From Nitrospirota bacterium (lineage in GTDB: Bacteria; Nitrospirota; Nitrospiria; Nitrospirales; UBA8639): a DNA stretch of 8,390 bases. How positions within the stretch are numbered: the first letter of the stretch is position 1; each line of letters begins with the position of its first letter. Positions 1 through 5,908 of the stretch are shown piece after piece. The stretch lies in assembly GCA_029879555.1 (NCBI GenBank), contig JAOUQB010000087.1, positions 1-8,390 of the forward strand. The letters are read 5' to 3'. A program made the position numbers and the translations under genes. The notes under the pieces are model-generated. The model saw nothing but the letters and a program-made list of their open reading frames with translations. It had not been told where the DNA came from and did no database searches.

Positions 1-53
1 TTGGGTGTGGTTCCTTTCGAATCGTCCTGTTTGCTCCGTTTAAACCATCCCAT
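1..53 (-). CDS. Possible start of a further minus-strand gene (5' end only)
   Basis: An ATG at 53 opens a frame that runs off the left edge and reads MGWFKRSKQDDSKGTTP. A short aromatic and basic start of this kind (MxWFKR) is seen in several families, for example the acetyl-CoA carboxylase beta subunit AccD. Seventeen residues cannot decide between them, so no function is assigned. A weak Shine-Dalgarno-like AAAGGG lies about 11 nt upstream, which is further than ideal. The gene would follow moaA in the same direction after a spacer of about 230 bp in which I see no other gene. Confidence 0.35.
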   Translation of the reverse strand, partial: MGWFKRSKQDDSKGTTP

Positions 54-286
54 GGACGGTAAGGCCCTTTCTTGTCATGACGACAGCCAAGAGGAGTGAA
101 CTAGACATGCACAATGGAAAACATGTGGGTGAGGAAATGAAGGCACACGCACAGTGTCTGAATAATACTAACTCATTTCATTGGTCAGAAAACATTACCA
201 TAGGGTGAGAGACCCGGCAAGAAAATCCAGAAGGCCGATGAGGAAAGAAAGGGAACACCGCGACCACTGTTCGCATCAAAAAGGTG

Positions 287-1342
287 TCACCCACCCCTGG
301 CATGCATTTCCAGATGCGGGTCTTGGCGTAATCGATCAATATCAATAAATCGTCCACGCCCAGTGCTGGTTTCCAGCTCTTTGCGTTCTTCGGCCCCACG
401 ATCTCGACGGGTTTCCCATACCGATTGGATCATGCTGACCAAATCCTCTCGTGAACGCCTATCCCGAATGGGCTTACGCAAATCCAAACCCGATTTGGCA
501 TACAGGCACAAATACCACATCCCATCAGCCGTCAATCGGCTTCGGTCGCAGGTCGTGCAAAAAGGCATGGTCGTGGAAGGAATGATCCCAAAGGTAGTGC
601 CATCAGGAAGACGAAATCGCTGAGCTGGAGCGGAGCTTATCTCGTGCAGGGGCTCAATCGTGCCATAATAGTTCGTCAGCAGCAGGAGAATGTCTTTGCG
701 TGAGAGCACTTTATCAGGCGACCAATCATTGGCCCCGCCCACATCCATATATTCTATAAACCGCACCTCTCCATTTACCCGCCTCCCATATTCAATCAAG
801 GGAATCAACTCATCATCGTTGTAGCCCTTCATCGCGACCGTATCTAACTTTAAGCCGCTGAACCCAGCCCGGCCAACGGATTCAATGCCTTCAAATACCT
901 GCGCCAAGGTATCCCGTCGCGTCAGGGCTTTAAACCGTTCAGGCTTTAAGGTATCCAGGCTCACCGTGATGCGATGCAGGCCTGCATCAAACAAATTCTG
1001 CGCATGCTCCGCCAGCAATACCCCGTTGGTCGTCATCGCAATATCTTGAATGCGGGTATTCTTCTGAAGCATGCCAATCAAAGAGGCCAAATCTTTCCGG
1101 AGAAGCGGTTCTCCGCCGGTAATGCGCACTCGATCAACGCCTTGTTCTGAGAACAATTCGGTTAAAAAAACAATTTCTTTGAAGGTCAACAAGGTTTCGC
1201 GTGGTAACCACACATAGTCTTCCTCGGGCATACAATACTGGCAACGCAAATTACAACGGTCCGTGACCGATATACGCAGCGATCGTAAGGGCCGCCCCCA
1301 GATATCCTTTGCAGGCTCAGGCAATACGTGTTGGTTACTCAT
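287..1342 (-). CDS. moaA: GTP 3',8-cyclase MoaA (radical SAM)
   Basis: MoaA is the radical S-adenosylmethionine enzyme that cyclises GTP to 3',8-cyclo-7,8-dihydro-GTP, the first step of molybdenum-cofactor synthesis in the cytoplasm. The 351-residue protein has the usual family length. The N-terminal cluster motif CX3CX2C is at C30, C34 and C37. The SAM-binding GGEP is at 76-79. The second, substrate-binding cluster motif CX2CX13C is at C262, C265 and C279, and the following DRSR supplies the conserved arginines R267 and R269. The chain ends in the Gly-Gly (350-351) that MoaA needs for activity. It is the last gene of moaC-moaD-moaE-moaA, but 200 bp separate it from moaE and that gap holds a palindromic repeat. 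No good Shine-Dalgarno sequence precedes the ATG, although a TATTAT hexamer lies 11 nt upstream, so it may have its own promoter. The product assignment is secure. Confidence 0.97.
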   Translation of the reverse strand: MSNQHVLPEPAKDIWGRPLRSLRISVTDRCNLRCQYCMPEEDYVWLPRETLLTFKEIVFLTELFSEQGVDRVRITGGEPLLRKDLASLIGMLQKNTRIQDIAMTTNGVLLAEHAQNLFDAGLHRITVSLDTLKPERFKALTRRDTLAQVFEGIESVGRAGFSGLKLDTVAMKGYNDDELIPLIEYGRRVNGEVRFIEYMDVGGANDWSPDKVLSRKDILLLLTNYYGTIEPLHEISSAPAQRFRLPDGTTFGIIPSTTMPFCTTCDRSRLTADGMWYLCLYAKSGLDLRKPIRDRRSREDLVSMIQSVWETRRDRGAEERKELETSTGRGRFIDIDRLRQDPHLEMHARGG

Positions 1343-1411
1343 AGGATTTTTGAATAATACAGGTTTTCATAAGCAAATAAATCCAGAGACATATTGGATG
1401 GGAAAGACTTT

Positions 1412-1533
1412 GGGTCGGTTCAAAAATGTCGTCCAGCAAGGCCGCAGATAATTTTGGGCGCGGAACGTACTTCCAGTACGTGAGCACTCGAAATTGGCGA
1501 GAACGCCGCTGGCGCCTTTTTTCAACCGAGCCC
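1412..1533. repeat. 122-bp near-palindromic intergenic repeat between moaE and moaA
   Basis: The element begins GGGTCGGTTCAAAAA and ends TTTTTTCAACCGAGCCC. These ends are inverted copies of each other apart from one inserted base and one mismatch. Inside them CCAGC (from 1433) faces GCTGG (1508-1512). The centre is a perfect 7-bp hairpin, ACGTACT (1465-1471) and AGTACGT (1475-1481), around a TCC loop. The element starts 9 bp after the moaE stop and has no credible gene. It resembles the GTCCAGCAAGGCCGCAG-type dispersed intergenic repeats I associate with Nitrospira and delta-proteobacterial genomes; this family link is from memory. In RNA it could fold on either strand and might act as a processing site or attenuator between moaE and moaA. 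Confidence 0.7.
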
Positions 1534-1542
1534 TATGAGGCA

Positions 1543-1986
1543 TTAGGGATGTTCCTCGACCCACACATCACCCTGGGGGGTGTATTCCATTTTCCAGATC
1601 GGCGTAATCTTTTTAAGTTCATCGATGCACCATTGGCAGGCCTTAAAGGCATCAGCTCGATGTTCAGCCCCGATAATGATCAACACAATATTTTCACCAA
1701 TTTCGATCGGACCATAACGATGAAGGACGAGTGCTTCAATAATGTCAAAATCTTGCAAGGCCCGTTCTCGAATTTCTTTCAACTTTTTTTGAGCCATGCC
1801 TTCATAATGCTCAAAGGTCATTGAACTCACCTCGTGGCCTTTGGAATGATCACGAGCCGTCCCTAAAAACATCGCAATACCACCGATACGGGTGGAACGA
1901 GCCCGAACCCGCTCTAATTCTTCATCAATCGAAAAATTTTCCAGCTGAACTCGAACCAACATACTTGCTTCTGTTTCAACAGCCAT
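1543..1986 (-). CDS. moaE: Molybdopterin synthase catalytic subunit MoaE
   Basis: MoaE is the large subunit of molybdopterin synthase. It binds cyclic pyranopterin monophosphate and accepts two sulfurs from thiocarboxylated MoaD to build the dithiolene of molybdopterin. The 147-residue protein matches the family throughout: the FLGTARDH segment at 40-47 with R45, the HRYGPIEIGE segment at 89-98, the substrate-binding H109-R110, and the lysines K125 and K132 in the stretch ending PIWKMEY, whose 7-residue spacing matches E. coli K119 and K126. GAGGAAGG, 6 nt upstream of the ATG, is a good ribosome-binding site and supports this start. moaD lies 47 bp upstream in the same direction, as expected for subunits of one complex. 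No missing residue was seen. Confidence 0.97.
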   Translation of the reverse strand: MAVETEASMLVRVQLENFSIDEELERVRARSTRIGGIAMFLGTARDHSKGHEVSSMTFEHYEGMAQKKLKEIRERALQDFDIIEALVLHRYGPIEIGENIVLIIIGAEHRADAFKACQWCIDELKKITPIWKMEYTPQGDVWVEEHP

Positions 1987-2033
1987 AACGTGCCTTCCTC
2001 AGTTCATGCCTTTAGATGGATTGTGTTCAACCA

Positions 2034-2288
2034 TTATGCGCCACCGGCAAAAGGCGGTAATAACGCAATCTCATCCGAATCACCCAACGCGGTTTCCCAA
2101 TGAGCAATTTCTTGATTCACAGACACCACCACTTTTTTCTGGTGCAACAATTCGCCTAAGGGAGGATATTGGGCATGAAGCGTACTCACCAGATCTTGGA
2201 CTTGCGCCCCATCGGCCAAAGGGACATCCAAGACACTCTGCCCAGCCACTAAGGTTTTCAACATGCCAAAAAGTTTAATCTGAGCCAT
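2034..2288 (-). CDS. moaD: Molybdopterin synthase sulfur-carrier subunit MoaD, with an extra C-terminal Ala
   Basis: MoaD is the small beta-grasp (ubiquitin-like) subunit of molybdopterin synthase. Its C-terminal Gly-Gly is adenylated by a MoeB-type enzyme, converted to a thiocarboxylate, and inserted into the MoaE active site. The 84 residues fit the family, including the VNQEIAHWETAL segment and the DEIALLPPFAGG tail. The frame does not stop after Gly-Gly: a GCA codon adds Ala84 before TAA (2034-2036). I rechecked these bases directly. With this extension the primary product cannot be adenylated at the second glycine unless it is trimmed. I chose the ATG at 2288 over an in-frame TTG at 2294; neither has a strong Shine-Dalgarno sequence. 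It lies between moaC and moaE, which supports the assignment. Confidence 0.93.
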   Translation of the reverse strand: MAQIKLFGMLKTLVAGQSVLDVPLADGAQVQDLVSTLHAQYPPLGELLHQKKVVVSVNQEIAHWETALGDSDEIALLPPFAGGA

Positions 2289-2329
2289 AGTCAATAATAA
2301 AATTTCATCATATCGTGAAGGGAAAAACC

Positions 2330-2839
2330 TTACCCGCCACTCACCACGGCCGCACGTTGATACAATCCCGATTTCCCGCCAGACTTCGACACTAGAAAAA
2401 TCTCCCCAAACTCCATCCCTTTATCTACCGCCTTACACATATCATAAATGGTCAGAGCCGCCACTGAAACCGCCGTCATCGCTTCCATCTCCACGCCAGT
2501 ATTTCCAGTGGTCTTCACCATCGCTTCAATTGTGATGGAACAACGACCCGAGGCATCCGGTTTGGCCTCTTCAGAAAAATTCACATCTACGCCGCTTAAT
2601 AAGAGAGGGTGGCACATGGGAATCACATCAGGAGTCCGCTTGGCCCCCATTACCCCAGCGACTTGGGCCACGGCCAGCACATCCCCCTTCGCGATACGAC
2701 CTTTTTGAATTCTTTCAAGGGTTTCCGGCAGCATCCAGACCTTCCCCTGAGCCACAGCCACACGCGCCGTGGCTCGCTTATCCGTCACGTCCACCATCCT
2801 CGCACGACCGGATTCATTAAAATGAGTCAATTGGCTCAT
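2330..2839 (-). CDS. moaC: Cyclic pyranopterin monophosphate synthase MoaC
   Basis: MoaC converts 3',8-cyclo-7,8-dihydro-GTP, the MoaA product, into cyclic pyranopterin monophosphate. The 169-residue protein carries the family signatures in order: MVDVTDK at 15-21, [19 protein letters not shown] from 51 with the catalytic K51, IPMCHPL at 73-79, the [14 protein letters not shown] block from 109, [10 protein letters not shown] at 131-140 with D133 and K136 (E. coli D128 and K131), and SKSGGKSG at 151-158. It is the first gene of the moaC-moaD-moaE-moaA operon. A sigma-70-like promoter lies about 55 bp upstream. No strong Shine-Dalgarno sequence is seen, and the first six codons form a near-palindrome (2822-2839) that might affect initiation. 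Confidence 0.97.
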   Translation of the reverse strand: MSQLTHFNESGRARMVDVTDKRATARVAVAQGKVWMLPETLERIQKGRIAKGDVLAVAQVAGVMGAKRTPDVIPMCHPLLLSGVDVNFSEEAKPDASGRCSITIEAMVKTTGNTGVEMEAMTAVSVAALTIYDMCKAVDKGMEFGEIFLVSKSGGKSGLYQRAAVVSGG

Positions 2840-2893
2840 GACATACCCAAGGATTCTTCGGTTGCTCTGTCAGAAATGCTTGAAAACCTTAAA

Positions 2894-2923
2894 ATTATAG
2901 AGAGGCCCGAAAACCCTGGTCAA
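2894..2923 (-). promoter_or_regulatory. Sigma-70-like promoter of the moaCDEA operon
   Basis: On the minus strand, TTGACC (2923-2918) is followed after an 18-bp spacer by a perfect TATAAT (2899-2894). Initiation would fall near 2887, giving a leader of roughly 48 nt before the moaC ATG at 2839. The site points away from the promoter of the DsrE-family gene. Confidence 0.75.
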
Positions 2924-2951
2924 GCTAAAGTCAGGCCTAATGAGGCTTGAC
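2919..2951. promoter_or_regulatory. Inverted repeat joining the two divergent -35 boxes
   Basis: GTCAAGC (2919-2925) and GCTTGAC (2945-2951) are perfect 7-bp inverted copies separated by 19 bp. They cover the -35 hexamers of both divergent promoters. Part of the symmetry follows from two consensus -35 boxes facing away from each other, but the shared GC extension does not. A dimeric regulator binding here could control both transcripts. That is inference. Confidence 0.3.
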
Positions 2952-2975
2952 AAGGGTCGAATCTCACCCTATAAA
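2947..2975 (+). promoter_or_regulatory. Sigma-70-like promoter of the DsrE-family gene
   Basis: A perfect -35 TTGACA (2947-2952), a 17-bp spacer and TATAAA (2970-2975, one change from consensus) make this a near-ideal promoter. The start would be near 2982, so the leader to the ATG at 3016 is about 34 nt and includes an AAGGA ribosome-binding site. This argues against the longer reading frame that starts at a TTG inside the -35 box. Confidence 0.75.
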
Positions 2976-3015
2976 ACCTGCCACAAGCGACAACATAAAC
3001 GATAAAGGAACGCCG

Positions 3016-3366
3016 ATGGACTCACCCACCTTACCCAACCCCCAATTAGCCAATAAGAAATTAGGACTACTCCTGTCCACCGCCCCCGATAATCCCAATG
3101 CCGAGACGGTCTACCAACTCTCCAAAACGGCGTTAGCCAATAAGGTCGATACCTACCTCTATTTCATTGATGAAGGCGTCCTCAACTTAAAGGATCCCCG
3201 ATTTGCGGAATTGGGCAAGGCAGGATTAAAACTGTTCGTCTGTGCGTACGGATGCCAACAGCACAACATCTCAACGGACGGCTATGGCAAAGAGGTCAAC
3301 TTCTGCGGCCTCGTCATCCTCTCCAATATCATCGACGGCTGCGACCGCTTCCTCGCTTTTAATTAG
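3016..3366 (+). CDS. DsrE/TusD-like sulfur-relay family protein
   Basis: This is a small cytoplasmic protein of 116 residues and usual DsrE-family length. Family members bind persulfide sulfur on a conserved cysteine and pass it on (for example TusD in tRNA thiolation and DsrE in sulfur oxidation). The N-terminal half has a beta-alpha-beta pattern: KKLGLLLS from 14, a helix around 28-42, and VDTYLYFIDEGVL from 44. The likely active-site region VCAYGCQQHNI has C76 and C80; further cysteines are C97 and C109. The ATG at 3016 is chosen because AAGGA (3005-3009) lies 6 nt upstream and a strong promoter ends at 2975. The gene diverges from the moa operon, so a link to sulfur supply for molybdopterin is possible but unproven. 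The sulfur acceptor cannot be told from sequence. A truncated second copy lies at 4511-4579. Confidence 0.85.
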   Translation: MDSPTLPNPQLANKKLGLLLSTAPDNPNAETVYQLSKTALANKVDTYLYFIDEGVLNLKDPRFAELGKAGLKLFVCAYGCQQHNISTDGYGKEVNFCGLVILSNIIDGCDRFLAFN

Positions 3367-3403
3367 TATCTCCCCATTTCCTTTCAAATAACTTCCCGTC
3401 GTT

Positions 3404-3428
3404 ATTCCCACAATTTTTTTGCGGGAAT
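3404..3428. repeat. Short inverted repeat (ATTCCC...GGGAAT type)
   Basis: ATTCCCAC (3404-3411) faces GCGGGAAT (3421-3428), with one mismatch, around a T-rich loop. The following CCATC makes it look like the widespread intergenic repeat with consensus near CATTCCCGC...GCGGGAATCC. It lies 37 bp after the DsrE stop and could protect or end that transcript, although the T-run is in the loop and not after the stem as in a standard intrinsic terminator. Confidence 0.5.
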
Positions 3429-3516
3429 CCATCTTGGTATGTATTTACCTAACGGCATATCAATTAAACCTGGTGCAGCGATATCTCCAACATTGGAGTT
3501 TCAAAGCTTCCCGATA

Positions 3517-3729
3517 TTGCCGGGTTTCGGCCCGGCAGCCGAGCCACTTTGGTTTCGGTCAAAGTGGCCAAAACTATTGACGCCCAGTCTGGCCAGAGTC
3601 AATGGAACGGACGCCAGACGGAAGACGGGCCAACTCGCTCCGCTCAAACAAGCCCGGCGAAGCAATAAGAGCGTCCGCCCAAGAGCCAGCCAGCAGGCGT
3701 CGAATACCATGAAGAGGCGTCCCAGGCCG
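3517..3729. repeat. GC-rich dispersed repeat with hairpins, gene-free
   Basis: This block fills most of the 3367-3860 spacer and differs in composition from its surroundings. It contains hairpin GCCGGG/CCCGGC (3519-3536), hairpin GCCACTTTG/CAAAGTGGC (3543-3568), the arms ATTGAC/GTCAAT (3576-3603) around the palindrome TCTGGCCAGA (3588-3597), and then a segment with ACTCGCTCCGCTCAAACA. Both the hairpin bearing TTTCGGTCAAAGTGGCC and the latter motif resemble intergenic repeats found in many copies in Proteobacteria and Nitrospira-like genomes; this is from memory. Open frames across it on both strands give arginine-, serine- and proline-rich or leucine-rich products without start signals and are not called as genes. 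The rest of the spacer (3429-3516 and 3730-3860) shows only a small dyad, CTCCAA/TTGGAG (3485-3498). Confidence 0.6.
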
Positions 3730-3860
3730 GTCCGTCATGGTCAGATACATCAAATGTTGATGTGACTAGATTTCTCTCAGTCGATGAGAACTTTTGGAAT
3801 TTTCTGGCCTGGTGGCATGACCGAGCAGTGTATTAGTAGGCTGACTAAGTAGACTCCGAT

Positions 3861-4472
3861 TCAGAGTCCGGCGTCACAATGATCGACGAGCGACATGGAC
3901 TGCATTATTCGTTCAATCTGCAGGCGATATTGTTGATACGTGGCTTTGGTGCTGCCAGTAAAGGTGATGTGCCACGTGTCTTTCCCACACAATAAGCGGA
4001 CGCTACTGCTGTAGCCTCGTGCACCTTTATCTACATCGTGAAATTCAATCGCGGAATGCCCATTGATCGTGAGGGGCTTCATCGCACCATATGAATCCAC
4101 GCCTCCCCGCATTTGCGCTTCGGTTAAAAACTTCGCTCGTTCCTGAATGAGATATTCCGGTGTTGGAACAATCTTAAATTGTTCCTTGGCAATCATCACG
4201 CGAAAGGCAGGAAGATTGAGTAACACATCGAGACCGACCACCGACACCTGCGTGTTGCCGATCCCTTGTAATTGCTGATTCAACATCCCCTGAATTTTGT
4301 CTGTACTTTTTGGACTCATCCGTTTCCATTCAGACGGATAAGAAAGTGCCAGTCCATGATTTTGAAATGACTGCCAACCACTCTGGCCTATACCGAGTGT
4401 CGGCAATACGAGAACGAGCATTCCAACGAATATGACTAAATAGAAAATACAAGAAGTCGCTTTTCTCATCAT
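3861..4472 (-). CDS. Exported protein of unknown function, possible PsbP/Mog1-like fold
   Basis: The 203-residue protein starts MMRKATS and then has a hydrophobic stretch at about 9-29, consistent with a Sec signal peptide or membrane anchor, so it should act in the periplasm or envelope. After that come LALSYPSEWKR (41-51), a helical Gln-rich middle, GHSAIEFHDVD (138-148), and a C-terminal part with WHITFTGS (167-174) and IERIMQSM (186-193). A 'YP..W' strand, a central helix and a final 'F..I..S' helix resemble small PsbP/Mog1-like domain proteins; this is a fold guess, not a family match. Two mature cysteines (C162, C199) could form a disulfide. The start at 4472 is preferred over the ATG at 4499 because GAGGGGAGA directly precedes it. 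Its upstream side abuts the DsrE relic and no clear promoter was found. Confidence 0.75.
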   Translation of the reverse strand: MMRKATSCIFYLVIFVGMLVLVLPTLGIGQSGWQSFQNHGLALSYPSEWKRMSPKSTDKIQGMLNQQLQGIGNTQVSVVGLDVLLNLPAFRVMIAKEQFKIVPTPEYLIQERAKFLTEAQMRGGVDSYGAMKPLTINGHSAIEFHDVDKGARGYSSSVRLLCGKDTWHITFTGSTKATYQQYRLQIERIMQSMSLVDHCDAGL

Positions 4473-4481
4473 TCTCCCCTC
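4473..4481 (-). promoter_or_regulatory. Ribosome-binding site that sets the exported protein's start
   Basis: GAGGGGAGA reads directly into ATGATG on the minus strand. Translation could begin at either ATG (4472 or 4469), which differ by one residue. The ATG at 4499 has no such site and would put a charged extension (MNPSTDEGR) before the signal peptide. Confidence 0.6.
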
Positions 4482-4510
4482 GTCTGTACTCGGATTCATA
4501 GAATAAATGC

Positions 4511-4579
4511 TATTTTTGCGGCCTCGTCACCCTCTCCAACATCACCGACGACTTGGATCGTTTTTTAGCCTTTAATTAA
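4511..4579 (+). pseudogene. 3' relic of a second DsrE-family gene
   Basis: These 23 codons, including the TAA stop, translate to YFCGLVTLSNITDDLDRFLAFN (22 residues, shown to identify the match). They align with the last 22 residues of the intact DsrE-family protein at 17 of 22 positions, ending in the identical RFLAFN. At the DNA level I count 52 of 66 identical bases over the last 22 codons including stop. Upstream homology ends at about 4511, and an in-frame TAG lies at 4499-4501, so nothing like a start or the C76/C80 region remains. The stop is 4 bp from the convergent flavoprotein stop at 4584. The relic probably derives from a tandem duplication or a diverged paralogue whose 5' part was replaced by the 3861-4472 region. 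Confidence 0.8.
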
Positions 4580-4583
4580 AGTC

Positions 4584-5822
4584 TTAATTTTGACACTTGG
4601 ATCCGGTTGACCCTAGCCACGCCACCGCCCCAGCGCCCGCCGCATAGCCACTGGCAAAACAGGCGGTCAGCAAATACCCCCCAGTCGGGGCTTCCCAATC
4701 CAGCATTTCGCCAGCACAAAACACCCCAGGCAGCGTGCGGATCCTTAGCTGATCATCCAACGCTTCAAAAGACACCCCACCGGCCGTGCTGATGGCTTCT
4801 GCTAAGGGGCGGGGCGCGATGAGTGGAATCGGCAAGGCCTTAATGGCAGTGGCCAGACACGCCGGATCAGAAAATTTCTCCTTCGGCACATATTCTCTCA
4901 GAAGCCCGGCCTTCACCCCTTCAATCCCGACACAACGCTTCAGGTGGTTAGCCATCGAGCGTGAGCCTCGTGGTCGAGACAACTCACGAATGATGCGTGA
5001 CAGCTCCCGGTCCGGCGCTAAATCCACGTTGATGATGGCAGTGCCCGTTGCCAAGATCTCATCTCGCAACAACGCGGAAAGCGAATAGATGACCCCGCCT
5101 TCCAGGCCTGTCTCCGTCACCACACATTCCCCTTGCTGACGGAACTCCTTGCCCTCGTGCGTTTTCCCGGAAATAAGCACTGGCTTCACGGGATGCCCCG
5201 AAAAGCGCGTACGAAGGTGCTCACTCCAGTTCACATCAAAACCACAATTGGCTGGCTTCAATGGTTCGATGGGAATACCCCGATCCGCGAGCAAAGGCAC
5301 CCACGCACCGGTAGAACCCAGTTGCGGCCAACTCCCCCCACCCAACGCCAGAATCACCGCGTCAGCCTGGACGAATCGCTCCCCTTGTGGCGTTGCAAAA
5401 CGGAGAGCTCCAATCTCATCCCATCCACTCCACCGATGCCGAACATGAATGGTGACCCCATCCTGACGCAACCGACGAAGCCACGCACGTAACAATGGCG
5501 CTGATTTGAGATCAGAGGGAAACACTCGACCGGAGGACCCCACAAACGTCTCAATGCCCAAATCACGCGCCCATGCGCGTAACGCCTCCGGCCCAAACTG
5601 TTCCAGCAGCGGTTGGATGTATGCCCGCCGAGCGCCATACCGCGAGAGAAATGACTCCACCGGTTCCGAATGCGTCAGATTCAACCCACCCTTCCCCGCC
5701 AACAAGAATTTTCGCCCGACCGAAGGCATCGCCTCATGCACCTCCACCTGTGCCCCTCTGGAGATCGCCACCTCCGCCGCCATCAGCCCAGCCGGTCCCC
5801 CACCAATCACCGCAATCTTCAT
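4584..5822 (-). CDS. TIGR03862/HI0933-type FAD-dependent flavoprotein
   Basis: The 412-residue protein is a full-length member of the HI0933-like flavoproteins, closest by motif to the TIGR03862 (PP_4765) subgroup, whose physiological reaction is not known. The N-terminal Rossmann dinucleotide site is IGGGPAG at 6-12, with the acidic end of the second strand near E30. The family block GRKFLLAGKGGLNLTHSEP follows at 36-54. A second nucleotide-contacting segment, AVILALGGGSWPQLGSTG, is at 155-172. The C-terminal FAD-closing segments are STAGGVSFEALD (345-356) and GVFCAGEMLDWEAPTGGY (366-383). No transmembrane segment is seen, so it should be cytoplasmic. Only a weak AGGA lies 11 nt before the ATG. 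The frame just upstream ends in an ATGA overlap with this start (see the 5819-5908 entry), suggesting it was once translationally coupled to a lost gene. Confidence 0.93.
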   Translation of the reverse strand: MKIAVIGGGPAGLMAAEVAISRGAQVEVHEAMPSVGRKFLLAGKGGLNLTHSEPVESFLSRYGARRAYIQPLLEQFGPEALRAWARDLGIETFVGSSGRVFPSDLKSAPLLRAWLRRLRQDGVTIHVRHRWSGWDEIGALRFATPQGERFVQADAVILALGGGSWPQLGSTGAWVPLLADRGIPIEPLKPANCGFDVNWSEHLRTRFSGHPVKPVLISGKTHEGKEFRQQGECVVTETGLEGGVIYSLSALLRDEILATGTAIINVDLAPDRELSRIIRELSRPRGSRSMANHLKRCVGIEGVKAGLLREYVPKEKFSDPACLATAIKALPIPLIAPRPLAEAISTAGGVSFEALDDQLRIRTLPGVFCAGEMLDWEAPTGGYLLTACFASGYAAGAGAVAWLGSTGSKCQN

Positions 5823-5908
5823 ATCGTTCGCATTCCTAATTCGTCTTCGCTGATAGCAACCAAATCATCCGCAGTATTCCCCACCAATCCTAAAGAAGCA
5901 AGACACCC
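5819..5908 (-). pseudogene. Possible 3' end of a lost gene coupled to the flavoprotein
   Basis: On the minus strand a 29-codon open stretch ends in LVGNTADDLVAISEDELG-MRTI and stops at TGA (5821-5819), overlapping the flavoprotein ATG as ATGA. The sequence looks protein-like, with an acidic helix-type composition, but upstream the frame closes at a TAG (5911-5909) and no plausible start with a ribosome-binding site is present, apart from GTG or TTG codons near 5881-5886. I do not recognise the family. A leader peptide or chance frame is the alternative. Confidence 0.25.

Noticed and set aside
281..296. Possible intrinsic terminator after moaA (GGTG/CACC then TTTTT on the minus strand)
   Set aside because: The stem is only 4 bp and overlaps the moaA stop codon, too weak to call.
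178..399. Minus-strand 73-codon open frame overlapping the end of moaA
   Set aside because: It lies out of frame over the well-conserved moaA C-terminus and has no ribosome-binding site.
1367..1564. Minus-strand 65-codon frame across the moaE-moaA gap
   Set aside because: It is a translation of the 122-bp palindromic repeat and overlaps the moaE end.
2823..2951. Plus-strand 42-codon frame starting ATG AGT CAA TTG, ending just before the DsrE gene
   Set aside because: It runs through both divergent promoters, lacks a Shine-Dalgarno site, and its start follows from the palindrome at the moaC start.
2947..3015. 23-residue N-terminal extension of the DsrE protein from a TTG
   Set aside because: The TTG is part of the -35 TTGACA, and the ATG at 3016 has its own good ribosome-binding site.
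3439..3765. Plus-strand 108-codon and minus-strand 69-codon (3501-3710) frames in the repeat block
   Set aside because: Both are explained by translation of a GC-rich, hairpin-bearing repeat and have no start signals or domain features.
3852..3868. GACTC/GAGTC hairpin at the end of the exported-protein gene
   Set aside because: It has a 5-bp stem, includes the stop codon, and has no following T-run.
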